DNA of 64,000 nt. Source: Rebecca billardiae RCC1528 (Eukaryota; Haptophyta). The DNA is taken from NCBI GenBank assembly GCA_965240325.2, contig OZ251225.1:2170001-2234000 (forward strand), read 5' to 3'. Of this stretch, positions 1 through 11,209 are shown piece after piece. The first letter of the stretch is position 1. Each line of letters starts with the position of its first letter. The notes under the pieces are model-generated. The model was not told where the DNA came from. It saw only the letters and a list, made by a program, of their open reading frames with translations, and did no database searches. A program made the position numbers and the translations under genes.

Positions 1-746
1 AACCTTGGAACGTTCGGCTGCTCAGCCGATCAGGAAGTGCGGGAGCGCCGCCTCTCGTCATGTCGTCCAGTCCGGATCCTTAGCAGCTACGAGTTACGAC
101 TTACGTAGTCCGGAGTAGTCACTCCGCCGTCGGCCGTGCGACGACCTCAGGGCCTCAGGCTGAGTGACTCAGGCTCAGGCGCTGTCAGTCCGTTCACGTT
201 GACCGTTCCCCGGTCGGCCGACTATAATTCACTAATTGACTGAGTCACTATCCGTGACGTCCGCCCCGGACCGCCGTCCGCCCCGTCCAGCCTCCACCTG
301 GCACCTGTCCCGCGGGCGGGCTCCGGACAAGGCCTCCGCCCTCCGCCGGCTCCGGTCACCCGCACCGGTGCCAGTCAGCCAGTGCCCAGTCCCGATACTG
401 TCCCGTATTCCGTAACGGTTACTAACGGTACGGGCCGAATTGGCCACTAGAACAATGGAACATGGCCCCCGTCCGCCCCGAAAACGTGATGCGCGTCGTG
501 CGGCGGCTGCTCGGACCTCTATGGCGGACCCAACAAATACGCAGCACGCCCCTTGGAGACAGGGGACTTCCGTCCACGGCTCCGACCCACTCCGCGGCGG
601 CAGGGCCGAAGACGAGGCCCGTGCGCGTGCGCACACGGACTCGGCCACTCCGGCAGAAGAGCTCCAAGCACAGTCGGCTCGATCTGCAAGGGCGCCCGGC
701 CAAACGGCCGTGCGAGGGCGCGTCTGGCGCGCGCGGCGCGAGCTGC
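1..746. other. Left-end stretch with no supported gene
   Basis: GC-rich sequence downstream of the FHA-domain gene. Several overlapping open frames occur on both strands, but all are arginine/proline/alanine-rich, as expected by chance at this base composition. None shows a domain or a splice pattern. The first 250 bases hold many short imperfect palindromes around TGAGTCA-like words. Part of it is probably the 3' untranslated region of the minus-strand gene that ends at 747. Confidence 0.4.
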
Positions 747-2618
747 CTACCGCATGCCGACGCGGTGCGAGACCGTCGCGAGCACCTGGGCCTTCTCGAC
801 CGCCTGGAGCCCGGAGGTGTCGAGCACATGCATGATCTGCGCGATGGCCTCCTGCTGCTCATAGGTGAGGGCGGGAGCGCCGACCGCGGCCGAGCCGCTG
901 TAGCCGGCCCGGCTGGGAGATGCCGGCGGCGACGCCGCGCGTCGGCCAACTGAGTTGCTGCGCTGCACGCCGCCGCCGGGGATGACGCCCGTGAACGAGT
1001 GCTGCGTGATACTCCCGTTGCGCACAGGCGACTCGCCGCGCGCGGGCGAGCCGCCGCGCGCGGGCGAGTTGCCCCGGTAGGAATCGCGCGAGCCCGAGAC
1101 GCGCGCAGTGCGCTCACTCTCACTGTGAGGGCGGGCGGGCGCGCGGACGGGGCGAAGTAGGGTGAGCCGGGCGGGCGGGTCGGGCGGCGTGGCACGTGGC
1201 GCGCGCCGAGCCGCGCGGCGCCGCACAGTCTCTGCTCGATCTGCGAGCGGATCGAGCCGACGGCGCCTTTTTTGATCGTCGGCGCGCCCTGGGGACGAGG
1301 CTCGGGGCCAGCCGCGTCCTTGGGCTCGTGGCCCTCTGCGCCGTGAGCGTGCGACGGCTGGCGCGAGTGTGTGTCGGTCGGAGGCATCGAGCCCATGTCG
1401 AGCTTGGGCACGCCCTGCGCGCGCGCACGCGCGGGGTCACGCGGGCGAGGCGGGGCAGCGAGGTGGATGGCGGCAGCACGCGCGTGAGAGGGCGGTGTGG
1501 CGCGCACACGCACGCGGCCTGTCCGCAGCGCCGCGCCGCGCGTCACGCGTCGCGAAGGCGAGCGCGCGTCCGCTCGCGCGTACCGACGAGCTCGCACCGC
1601 CATGCCCGCCATGCGACGCGGCCCCGCCATACCCGCCCTGCGGCGCGGTGGGCCCCAACGCGGGCGAGTGCTGCCCCACGACCGAGCCGTGAGGTGCAAT
1701 CTTGGGCGGCGGCGAGCCCGCCGCCACGTTCTCCTCTGTTGGCATCTCCTGGTGCATCATGCGCCACTGGTACGAGTCGGTGCGCGTGTACGAGGGGCGG
1801 CGCGCGCCGACGCCGGCCGAGGCGGGCGAGGTGCCGGCGGCGGCGGAGGGCGTCGCGGCCGCCGCCGAGCTCGCCGCCGAGGCGTTCAGCGCCGCCTGCG
1901 CCATCTCCACCTCCGCGCGCTCGCGCTCGGCGCGCTCGCGCTCGGCGCGCTCGGCGGCCTCGCGCTCGGCGCGCTCGCGCTCGGCGCGCTCGCGCTGCTC
2001 ACGCTCGGCGGCCTCGCGCTCGGCGCGCTCGAGCCGCTCGTGCTCCTCGTGCTCCGCACGCTCGCGCGCCTCGCGCTCCGCACGCGCGCGCTCGGCCGCC
2101 TCGAACTCGGCGCGCTCCTGTTCGCGCTCCTTCTCGATCCGGACGCGCTCGCGCTCCGACTGCTCACGCGCAAACTCGGCGGCCTCGCGCTCGCGGGCCT
2201 CGGCCGCCTCGGCGGCGGCGCGGGCCGCGGCCTCCTCCGCCTCGGTCGCCCCCGCATCGCCCGTCGCCGCGGTGGTCACCGCGCCGGCAGCGGCCGCCTC
2301 TGGGCCCGGCTGAATGCTGACCTTGTACACGCGCTGCGAAGCGCCCATGCGGAACTGCGCGCCGTCCTGGAGCTGCTCCGGAGCGTTCGGCGCGAGCTTG
2401 ATCCCGTTCAGGTGCGTGCCCTGCGACGACTTGAGATCCGTGAGGAACCATTCCCCATGCTCGTTGCGCGTGATCGTGCAGTGCTTGCGCGAGGTCGACG
2501 CGTGATCGGCGCGGTAGTCAACGTCGAGGGCGCGGCCGAGCATGGTCATCTCCTTGGTGAAGCTGACTGTGTCCATCTTCGTCTCACCATCGAAGACGTC
2601 GAGCGTGAGCGACCCCAT
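747..2618 (-). CDS. FHA-domain protein with glutamate/arginine-rich coiled coil
   Basis: Three exons are inferred: 2618-1584, 1414-1227 and 1122-747 (introns 169 and 104 bp, both GT-AG). They join in frame to 532 residues. Residues about 1-105 are a forkhead-associated domain, a phosphothreonine-binding fold. The usual signature is visible: a GR pair, then SRKH, then S-S-Q-G-T followed by N-G. Residues about 125-260 are an alanine/glutamate/arginine heptad-like stretch expected to form a long coiled coil. A serine/proline/glycine-rich disordered region follows. The conserved-looking C-terminus (LTYEQQEAIAQIMHVLD) is predicted helical. The start ATG immediately precedes the first FHA strand. 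FHA proteins commonly act in kinase signalling or scaffolding, but no partner can be named from this sequence. The second splice junction (donor gtgcgg within the QRL codons) is the least certain. Its neighbour upstream lies on the same strand 324 bp away. Confidence 0.8.
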
Positions 2619-2942
2619 GGCGTACGCGCGTCTGAGCTGGGCACGTCCACGAGTGCCGTGGGAAACCCGAGCTCGATGGGCGGCCTGCCTGCTGCTTGCC
2701 CAAAGTGCGGCCGTGGATTAGCCGTGAAGGGCCCTGCTTTTGGCCAATTTCGGGCCAAGCTGTTGTTGATCAAGTTGGGGTCGCTCTGCACTCTCCGCCA
2801 TTGGCAGCGGTTTCAAGCTTTGTGGCGGGACGGTGTGCCAGGACCGGGCCCAACTTTGGGACTGCGCATCCGGACTCCCCGCAGCCTCCTCGACAGAGTT
2901 CAGATGGCAGTTGGCACCGTAGCGCTCGGCTCAGCCCGGGCC

Positions 2943-3887
2943 TCACGCCGGCTGGCTGCTGCCGCCGTCGCCTGCACGATCGCTGCCGACAGCCATGCTG
3001 GCAGCGCACCGGCGTAGACGCCGCACGTCCTTTGGCGGCCTCTCCACGGCCTCGTCGTCGCTGTCAAAACCCTCGGACCACTCCGTGTCCGAGCCAGTCG
3101 CGCTGCCGTCTGCCGGGGCTGGTGACTCGGCGGCAGCATCGGCCCCACCGGTGCCGGGCGCGGCCTGACTGCGCGCGGCGTGGCTGGCAGCGGCCGTGCC
3201 GCTCTCCTCAGACTCCCCGCTCCGCCCGCCCGCGGGCACGGCACCTCGCGCGTGCTGCGCATCGTCGCAGCCGGCCGCGACGGCAGCAGCAGCCTGGCGG
3301 CCAAGAGGCTCACCATCGGGAGGGGGAGGTGGCGCGTCAGCGCGCGCGTGCCGGGCGCGCGCCGGTCGGCCAACACCCTCCGCCGCCTCCGGCCGCTGCG
3401 GGTCTTCGTCGTCGCTGTCGAGCGCCCGCCGCTTCCGCTTGCGCATCGCGAGCTCGACCGTCAGCGTCACGCTCACGTCCGGCTCGCTGGACGCCTGCGC
3501 GGCCGAGCCGTCGGCGGGCGCGAGGTGGACAGAGATGAGGTCGCCTTGGCTCAGGTGCAGCAGGGCGCCTGCGCGTCGGCTGCGTCCGACGTGCTCGACG
3601 GTGTGATCGCGCGGGCCACGCGTGACGACGAGCGAGACCATGCCATCGACCCCACCTAGCGTAGCGCGTTCCGCCTCCAGGGCGAGAAGGTAGTGCCCGC
3701 TCTCGCTCACTACGTATTGGCCGAGTGATGGGTCGAGCTCGCGCGGCTGCGCGTCGGAGCAGCGCCAGTCGACGAGCCTGAGTGCGCCGATTTCGGCGAG
3801 GCGGGGATCGCCATCGAGGCCGAGCCTGGCCCGCTGGCTCCTCGCACGCATGTCTTGTGGCCGCCTCCGCCTCTCCAGGGCCGCCAT
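2943..3887 (-). CDS. Hypothetical protein, possible C1q/TNF-like beta-sandwich domain
   Basis: A single open frame encodes 314 residues from an ATG at 3887. Residues about 30-150 alternate short beta-like segments in an order resembling C1q/TNF jelly rolls: a G-x-Y-V-V-S-E-S-G-H-Y-L-L strand pair, a V-S-L-V-V strand, then L-L-H-L-S-Q-G-D-L-I-S-V-H-L. The last of these matches the common L-x-x-G-D-x-I/V-x-V motif of that fold. This is my pattern reading, not a database match. A basic KRKRR cluster at about 150-155 could be a nuclear signal, and the remainder is acidic, proline- and alanine-rich and likely disordered. There is no signal peptide, so a secreted C1q role is not supported. The gene is head-to-head with the phosphomannose isomerase gene, 279 bp between ATGs. 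Confidence 0.6.
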   Translation of the reverse strand: MAALERRRRPQDMRARSQRARLGLDGDPRLAEIGALRLVDWRCSDAQPRELDPSLGQYVVSESGHYLLALEAERATLGGVDGMVSLVVTRGPRDHTVEHVGRSRRAGALLHLSQGDLISVHLAPADGSAAQASSEPDVSVTLTVELAMRKRKRRALDSDDEDPQRPEAAEGVGRPARARHARADAPPPPPDGEPLGRQAAAAVAAGCDDAQHARGAVPAGGRSGESEESGTAAASHAARSQAAPGTGGADAAAESPAPADGSATGSDTEWSEGFDSDDEAVERPPKDVRRLRRCAASMAVGSDRAGDGGSSQPA

Positions 3888-4166
3888 GGCTCAACGGGGC
3901 TTTTCCGGCGGGCGTTCGCCCTGAGAATCCTGCCATTCCTCACGGCAACGGCAAAAAAACACGCCTGGCGCTGGCCTGGCCGCCCCGGCCGGCAGCAGCT
4001 CCAGCCGCCGCCTCCTACATTAATAAGAGCGGGTAGCTCCACGGGGTAATTCCACTAAGTCTACCTATTCTGGATCGAGCAAGCCGCCATTGTGCAGCGG
4101 GATCTCGTCCGCTTCCGAGCAACGCATCCAGCTCGCGAACGTGTTCGTTGACGTCGCCGTGTCACC

Positions 4167-6464
4167 ATGCCAGGCGGACCAGGTCTGCTCAGCGACCTCT
4201 TGCACCAACTCGATGTGCCCTCGGACGTGCGTCTCGTGAGCGTCTCCACCTCCATCGACCCGGTCGACGGCGCGACGGTGTGGACGGTGCAGTACAAGCA
4301 AACGTTGCCCGGCCAGCAGCAGTATCCGGCGGCGGCGCCCAGCCGACCAAAGGTCATCGCGCCCTCACATTCGATGCCCCAGTCTCCACGCGCCGGACCG
4401 ACGGCCCCGCTCTCGCCCTCGCACATGCCCCGCGACTTGAACATCGAGATCCCGCCCAGCATGAGCATCCAGAGCCTGGGCGGCGGGAGCGTCATGCGCG
4501 TGCCGCCGTCGCCGACGCCGGCTACGGCCATGCGCTGCTTCCCGCTCAAGTGCATCGTGCAGACGTACGCGTGGGGCAAGATCGGGCTCGATTCGGCCGT
4601 CGCGCGCCTCGCCGCCGAGGGCATCAACGACGACATCCCCATCGAGGAGTACACGCCGTACGCCGAGCTGTGGATGGGCACACACCCGGTTGGGCCGTCG
4701 CTCGTCGTGCTCGAGAACCCGTGGAAGTCGATCACGCCGCTGTCGGACTGGCTCAAGCTGAACCCGGTGATGGCCGGCTCGCAGGTGCGCGCGTCGCGCC
4801 GCCGCACCGTGCCTGCCGCACGCCGCGCCGCACGCCACGCGCACGCGTGCGGCCGCTCAGCGCGCGTGTGCCGCGCATGCTGCGGCCCCCATACCGTGCC
4901 GTGCGCAGGGCTTGCACGGACACATCCAGGTGCCGTTCCTGTTTAAGGTGCTGTCGGTCCGCACGGCGCTGTCCATCCAGGCGCACCCGGACAAGGCGCT
5001 CGCGCGCGAGCTCCACCACAAGCGCTCCGACCTGTACAAGGACGACAACCACAAGGCATGCGCGCGGCGCATCCGCTCTGCACGGCCGCGCATGCGCGTG
5101 CGCGAGCGTGCCCGCGCGCGCGCGCGCGCATGCTCGCCTGCCGGCGGCACCACACGCGGGGGCGTGCGCATGCCGACACCGGGTGCGCCTCTCCCACCGC
5201 GTGCGCCGCCGCCGCCGCCGCCTCCCTCCAGCCGGAGATGGCCATCGCCATCACGCCCTTCGAGGCGCTGTGTGGGTTCCAGCGCGCAACCTCGATCGTC
5301 GCAAATTGCATGGCGTGCCCGGAGCTCATCGAGCTCGTGGGTGAGGACAGGGTGAGCGCGCTGGACCAGGCGGCGACGTCGTCGGACGACATCAAGCCGG
5401 CGCTGCGTGACCTGTTCACCGTGCTCATGACCGCCCCCGCGCACATCGTCGAGACTAAGTTGACGAACCTGATGACCCGCATCGACGCGACCAACGAGAT
5501 GCTTCGGATGCCCGTGGACACGCTTGCGCAGCGGATCCACGCGCAGTACCCGGGCGACGTGGGCGTCTTCTGCGTGTACCTGCTCAACTACGTGTGCCTC
5601 AAGCCAGGTGCGCCGCGGCAGGCGCGCGCGCGCCCGCGGCGCGCCCGCCCGCGTGCGCACCGGCGTGGCGCTCACGCCGTGCTGTGCTGCGTCTGGCGCG
5701 CGCGCACTCGGCTGCGGCTTCGACCCGGCGCGCGCGCAGGCGAGGCCGTGTTCATGGCCGCCAACGAGCCACATGCCTACCTGTATGGGGACTGCGTCGA
5801 GTGCATGGCGTGCTCGGACAACGTCGTGCGCGCGGGGCTGACGCCAAAGTTTAAGGACACGGCGACGCTGTGCGACATGGTGCGCGCCGCGCGCCCACAG
5901 AGCCGAGGCCGGGCGCGCCACGAGGCAGCGCCGCCCGCCGTCGCGGGCAGGCGAGCGCGCACTCATTGCCCCCGACCGCCGGCCACGCTCGCCCGCGCGC
6001 GCTGCAGCTCACCTACAACGACGGCCCCATCGAGCTGTACCGCGGGCAGCCGATCGGCAAGTTCGTTAGCACATACATCCCGCCGCCGGCCGTGGATGAG
6101 TTCAGGCTGGAGCGCTGCCAGCTGCCGCCCAACTCCGCCTGCTCGTTGAAAGTGCGCGCGCGGCGCCCGCGGTGTTGCGCGCGGGTGCGCCTGCCCCGCC
6201 CGCCCTTGAGCCGACCGGTGGCTCACGTGTGCGCGCGCCCGTGCACGCGCCGCGTGCCCGCCTCCTCCGCGCGCGCAGGCGGTGGACGGCGTCAGCATCA
6301 TCGTCGTGATCAACGGCGCGGGCATCATCGAGGAGGTGTCAGGCCACAAGCACCCGATCAAGGTCGGCTCTGTGATGCTCGTGTGCGCCGGCTCGCAGCT
6401 CAACTTGAGAACACGCGAGACAGAGAGCTTGCTCGCGTTCCGCGCGATGGCACGAGACGTGTGA
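4167..6464 (+). CDS. MPI: Phosphomannose isomerase (type I mannose-6-phosphate isomerase)
   Basis: Six exons (4167-4784, 4909-5055, 5232-5607, 5740-5879, 6008-6151, 6279-6464) join in frame to 536 residues. The enzyme interconverts fructose-6-phosphate and mannose-6-phosphate, feeding GDP-mannose synthesis in the cytosol, and it needs zinc. The zinc-ligand motifs of the type I family are all present: I-Q-A-H-P-D-K (Gln, His) in exon 2, H-K-P-E-M-A (Glu) built across the exon 2/3 junction, and N-E-P-H-A-Y-L (His) in exon 4. The catalytic core starts at about residue 117 ([19 protein letters not shown]). The preceding ~116 residues are an extra N-terminal segment not usual for the family: a short beta-like stretch followed by a Pro/Ser-rich linker. 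Introns are 124-176 bp. Intron 2 (5056-5231) begins with GC rather than GT, which the unbroken HKPEMA motif strongly supports. The start ATG has a GTCACC context. Confidence 0.93.
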
Positions 6465-6594
6465 TGCCACGATGGAGCTCGAACTGCCGATGGGAGGCAG
6501 GTGTGCCCGCCCGCATGCCCACGTGGGTAACTAGTGTCACTAGTTCCCCAGGCGCTCAGGGTGCAGCAACTCACGGATTGGCGGCGGATCAGCA

Positions 6595-7288
<694 letters not shown>

Positions 7289-9745
7289 TCAGCTGAGACC
7301 ATGGTCCATGCTGATGTGATCGCGCACGCTGGGCATCGTGCAGGCGAGTGCCTCCGCGAAGTCGTGTGATGCGACGAGCGCCTTGCCGAGCGCCGCGTCA
7401 CCGCCATCCCGCTGCGCGCGGCGCAGCGCAGCCAGCGCCGCCTGCACGCAGAGCTGCGCGAGGTCCGCGCCGCTGAGCCCGTGGGCGCGCGCGGCGAGCG
7501 CGACCAGGTCCACGTCGCGCGCCAGCGGCATGCGGCCCGTGTGCACGCGCAGCACGTCCGCGCGCGCGTCCGCGTCGGGCAAGCCGACGTGGATGTGAGC
7601 ATCAAGGCGGCCCGGTCGCAGCAGGGCGGCGTCGAGGAGGTCCTTGCGGTTCGTCGCGCCGATGAGCACGACGCCCTCGCTCGCCTCGACGCCGTCGAGC
7701 TCGGTCAGCAGCGTCGAGAGCACGCGCTGCTGCACGCTGTCCCCGCCGTCGCTCGCGCGCGCCCGGTCGCCCACGAGCGCGTCGAGCTCGTCTAAGAAGA
7801 CAAGGGCGGGTGCGCACGCGCGCGCGGTGGCGAAGAGCGAGCGCACGGTGGCCTCGGCCTCGCCGACGAGGGCGGAGTACACGCTGGCGCCGGAGAGGTA
7901 GAGGAACGTGGCGTCCAGGCTGGTGGCGACGGCGCGCGCCAGAAGCGTCTTGGCGCAGCCAGGCGGGCCGTGCAGGAGCACGCCGCGCGCGCCTCGCACA
8001 CCCAGTCTGCGCATGGCAGCGGCGCGCGTCAAGGGCCACTCCAGAGCGGCGCGCACCGACGCCTTCGCCTCGGCCTGGCCGCCGACGTCCTCCCACCGCG
8101 CGGCGCGGACCTCGAGGGAGAGCGCGCGCACGACCGTCGGGCGCACGCGCGCGCGCGCGGCAGCAAAGTCCTCGGCGTTCACCATCGGCTCTGCCTCTGC
8201 CGGCGCCTCTGCTGGCGCGGCCGCTGCCGTCGCGCTGTCGGCCAGTGAGGCCGCCTGCTCGCCGCCGGGTGGCGTCGCGGCGCGGAGCGCGTGCAGAGCA
8301 GCCTCGCGGCAGAGCGCGGCGCAGTCGGCGACGCTGAAGCCCGCGCACGTGCGCCTCGCCAGCTCTCCCAGGTCCACGTCCGGCGCGAGCCGCATGTGCG
8401 CCGCCACCGCTACCAGCACGCGCTCCCGCTCGGTAGCCATGCCAAGTGCGAGCGCGATTTGAACGTCGGCACGTCCGGCGCGCAGCAGCGCGGGCGCGAG
8501 CTGGGGCAGCCGGTTGGTCGCGCCGATGACGAGGAGCCTGCCGTCGGCGGGCATCGCGTCGATCTGCGCGAGCAGCGTCGCGCCCACGCCCTCGGGCCCG
8601 TCGCTCAGCCCACCATCTGGCAGCAGCCGCGCCGCGCAGACCGCGTCGATCTCGTCCGCCGAGATCACGCACGGCAGTCCGCCAGTCGCGCGCCGGTGGC
8701 CGGGCTCGGCGGCGCGCGCGCGGACGAGGGAGCGCTGCAGGGCCGTGGCGTGCCGGGCGGCGCGCGCGAAGACGCGCTGCACCGCGCGCGACGCCGCGCG
8801 CTCGTCCGCGCCCAGCGTCGCCACCTCGAGCACGTGAAGCGGCAGGCTCTGCTCGGCGCACAGCGCACGCACAAGGTGTGACTTCCCGACACCCGGTGGG
8901 CCGTGGAGCAGGATGCAGCGCACGGGGCGCGCGAGGGCTCGCGCCGCGCCCGCGGGCGAGGTGGCCGCCTCGGCGCAGTGCGTGCACAGTGCGCGCACGC
9001 GCGCGATCGCCTCCACGCCGGGCTGCGCGCGCAGGCCCGATCGGCGGTGCGCATGCACACTGTCCGCCTCCACCTCGTGCTGCCCGCCCGCCGACGCTGC
9101 CGCCGCGGCTCGGAGGGGCTGCTCTGCCGCGGGGGCGGGCGTGGGCGGCGGGACCAGGACGATGCGCGTGCTCGGAAGCACGCGAACGAACTTCGCGCTC
9201 GCCGGCGTCACGGCCGTGACGACCACCTCGCACTGGCCCGACGGGGCATCGATGTGGACACGACAGCCGGCGCACACAGCTATCCCGCACATGCCGAGGC
9301 TGAGTGCATCTGCGCGCGTAGCGGGCGACTCGAGCGCAGCGTCGTCGCTCTGCGTCCACACGCTCACGCTCTCCGCAGCGGATGCTTGCCCGTAGCGGAC
9401 GAGGCCCGCCGTCGCAGGTGCCGCACACAGCGCGTGGCCGGCGGGCAAACGCACCGTGCGTGTGGTCGGCAGGCCTGTGCGCAGCCCCGGGTCGGCGAGC
9501 CAGAGCGTGTACACCGCCGAGCCGGAGCTATGCATGGCACGGCCAGCATGCCTCACCACCACGTCGCCGATGCGCAGCGAGCGCGCCTTGAGCTCGCCGG
9601 CCGGCAGCCGGAGCACATCCCCTGGCACGGCGGCGACGGCCATGGCCTTGGCGAATCTTTTCCGTGCGGCGAGATTGTGGAGATCGCTCCAACAACAAAA
9701 GCTGCTCAAAAGCCGTGTCCGGGGCGGCCTGGTCACGTCGATCAT
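7289..9745 (-). CDS. AFG2/Drg1/SPATA5-family double AAA ATPase
   Basis: An intronless frame of 818 residues with two AAA modules. AAA1 (about 245-470) has a Walker A GPPGVGKS near residue 283, a Walker B ending in DEID, and the sensor sequence I-G-A-T-N-R. AAA2 (about 555-790) has GPPGCAKT near 592, a Walker B reading F-L-D-E-L-D-A-L, and an intact L-L-R-P-G-R-L-D arginine-finger segment. The GPPGC(A/S)KT and DELDAL variants are typical of the AFG2/SPATA5 branch rather than CDC48/p97. AFG2/Drg1 strips the shuttling factor Rlp24 from pre-60S ribosomes and acts as a hexamer in the cytoplasm, so a ribosome-maturation role is inferred. In AAA1 the arginine-finger region reads L-L-R-A-G-R-A, somewhat degenerate. 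The N-terminal ~240 residues resemble a substrate-binding domain. A second in-frame ATG at 9643, just before a more conserved-looking segment, is an alternative start. Confidence 0.88.
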   Translation of the reverse strand: MIDVTRPPRTRLLSSFCCWSDLHNLAARKRFAKAMAVAAVPGDVLRLPAGELKARSLRIGDVVVRHAGRAMHSSGSAVYTLWLADPGLRTGLPTTRTVRLPAGHALCAAPATAGLVRYGQASAAESVSVWTQSDDAALESPATRADALSLGMCGIAVCAGCRVHIDAPSGQCEVVVTAVTPASAKFVRVLPSTRIVLVPPPTPAPAAEQPLRAAAAASAGGQHEVEADSVHAHRRSGLRAQPGVEAIARVRALCTHCAEAATSPAGAARALARPVRCILLHGPPGVGKSHLVRALCAEQSLPLHVLEVATLGADERAASRAVQRVFARAARHATALQRSLVRARAAEPGHRRATGGLPCVISADEIDAVCAARLLPDGGLSDGPEGVGATLLAQIDAMPADGRLLVIGATNRLPQLAPALLRAGRADVQIALALGMATERERVLVAVAAHMRLAPDVDLGELARRTCAGFSVADCAALCREAALHALRAATPPGGEQAASLADSATAAAAPAEAPAEAEPMVNAEDFAAARARVRPTVVRALSLEVRAARWEDVGGQAEAKASVRAALEWPLTRAAAMRRLGVRGARGVLLHGPPGCAKTLLARAVATSLDATFLYLSGASVYSALVGEAEATVRSLFATARACAPALVFLDELDALVGDRARASDGGDSVQQRVLSTLLTELDGVEASEGVVLIGATNRKDLLDAALLRPGRLDAHIHVGLPDADARADVLRVHTGRMPLARDVDLVALAARAHGLSGADLAQLCVQAALAALRRAQRDGGDAALGKALVASHDFAEALACTMPSVRDHISMDHGLS

Positions 9746-10492
9746 CGGCGCTTCGGCGGTTGCGCTTTCGGCGTTGCGTCAATGAACAGCCGCGGTCGGT
9801 CCAGACGCCAAACCGACGGCTCGCCGTCGGGCACGACGTCGGCCCGACCGCTTGGCTGTCATGTGCCCGCCCGGCAGGACGGGGGAAGGTGGTGACAGCG
9901 AATCAGAACACACATATATCTCAGACATTCAGGTTGCATTCACAGAGATCACGCTGAACGCGTGGAGCAGGCGCCCGAGCGAGCCGCGTCAGGGGCACAG
10001 CCGCACGGCGTGCGGACCGTGGCGCAGCACACTGACTGCATCCTGACCGCCGCACACATGGCACCGGTCGCGCTGGCAGATGTTGGCTGGAGACGAGCCA
10101 CCCGCGTGCGGCATGTTCACACCGCCGCACGCTGACGACGCGTAAAAAAACAGACGGCGGGCACGTGCTTATGTGCGCGCCTGAGCCGGGCCGTAGAGAG
10201 CCCGCTGCCGCGCCGTCCCTCTCCGGGCGCGTAGCTGCGCGCCTCGGCCGCCAACTGCCCTCCCCCGATGCATCGCCCGCCGGCGCATGCTGCGGCATAC
10301 CGACCCGAGCCGCTCCCCCCAAAGATGCCTGCGGTGTGGCTCCCGCTGCTCCCGGCCCACCGGCCCAGACGCAGCCCCGCCCGTGTGCCGCCGCCCTGCC
10401 GCAGACAGCCGCTGCAAGCAGGGACGGCGGCGTCACGCCTGCCGCACGCGTCCGACGCTCCCTCTGCTCATGCTGGTCGTCGCGCTCACCCC
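9746..10492. other. Intergenic stretch between AAA ATPase and psaE, no gene seen
   Basis: This is the upstream region of the AAA ATPase gene and the 3' flank of psaE. It has a GC-rich inverted repeat near 9819-9840 (cgacggctcgccgtcgg type). No frame has domain support. A polyT/polyA tract near 10145-10150 is the only A/T run. Confidence 0.4.
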
Positions 10493-10998
10493 CTACTCCT
10501 CCGGAGCCGGCTTCGGCTTCGGCTTCGGCTTCGGCTTCTCCACCTCCACCAGCTCGTCCTCGGCGAAGTTGTTCGTGTTCACGCCCGCGTAGTTCACCTT
10601 CTCGAAGCGCACAACGACCGGGTAGCGAATCCCGCTCGTGTCAACCGTCGCCACGCTGCCCACCTCCTGGTACCAGTACGACTCGGGGCGCATGACCTTG
10701 ACCTTCGAGCCTCGCTCGATCATCTGGATCGACTGCGAGCGTCGGCCGTCGCGCGCGCGCAGGGGTGGGGCGTGCAGAATGCGTGAGCGCGCGAGTGTGT
10801 GCGCCGATTGCAGCATGGCCGGCACCGCCGTCGGCTGCCCGCGGAGCGCGCAAGGTTGCAGCCCGCGCAGTCGTGCAGGCGGCAGCGTCTCACCTGCGGC
10901 GCGGCGGCGCGCGTCAGCGCGCTCCCAGCGAGCCGGCTCGCCGCCAGGCCGCTGCAGGCCTGGACGAGCGCAAGGAGGGCCAGGAAGCGGAGGAACAT
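10493..10998 (-). CDS. psaE: Photosystem I reaction centre subunit IV (PsaE), nuclear-encoded precursor
   Basis: Two exons (10998-10894 and 10732-10493, intron 161 bp) encode 114 residues. PsaE is a stromal-side PSI subunit that helps ferredoxin docking and cyclic electron flow. The mature domain is unmistakable: [15 protein letters not shown], then [10 protein letters not shown], then [15 protein letters not shown]. Exon 1 supplies a leader that starts with a hydrophobic signal peptide ([17 protein letters not shown]) followed by a basic, Ala/Arg stretch. This is the bipartite topogenic signal of plastids surrounded by ER-connected membranes. The intron separates the leader exactly from the mature protein. 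The C-terminus is a short lysine-proline repeat ending PAPEE, not usual for PsaE. It is divergent from the plastid FKBP gene, 211 bp between ATGs. Confidence 0.96.
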
Positions 10999-11209
10999 CC
11001 TGTCGGGCGAGGGCGACGACGCGATCGGAGACTTTAATTTGCCGGGTGATAGGGCGATCCCTGGCTTGCAATTGGTTGAGCGCGCTTGCAGGCAACCCGG
11101 ACTCATTACCCGCAAGATATTGGCGCGTGCAGAGTCCGGCTGATTGGGCCACTGCACGTCCAGGAAGAGCCCAGCGGTGCCAGGGCAAGCACACGCGCGC
11201 GGTGGATCC
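10999..11209. promoter_or_regulatory. Candidate bidirectional promoter, psaE / plastid FKBP
   Basis: The 211 bp between two divergent ATGs belong to two plastid-targeted proteins. It contains a local A/T-rich word (gactttaatttg, near 11029-11040) on an otherwise GC-rich background. No canonical TATA box can be asserted. The shared-promoter role is inferred from geometry only. Confidence 0.4.

Noticed and set aside
7602-9428. 608-residue minus-strand frame overlapping the AAA ATPase
   Set aside because: Arg/Ala-rich shifted-frame shadow. The Walker motifs are in the other frame.
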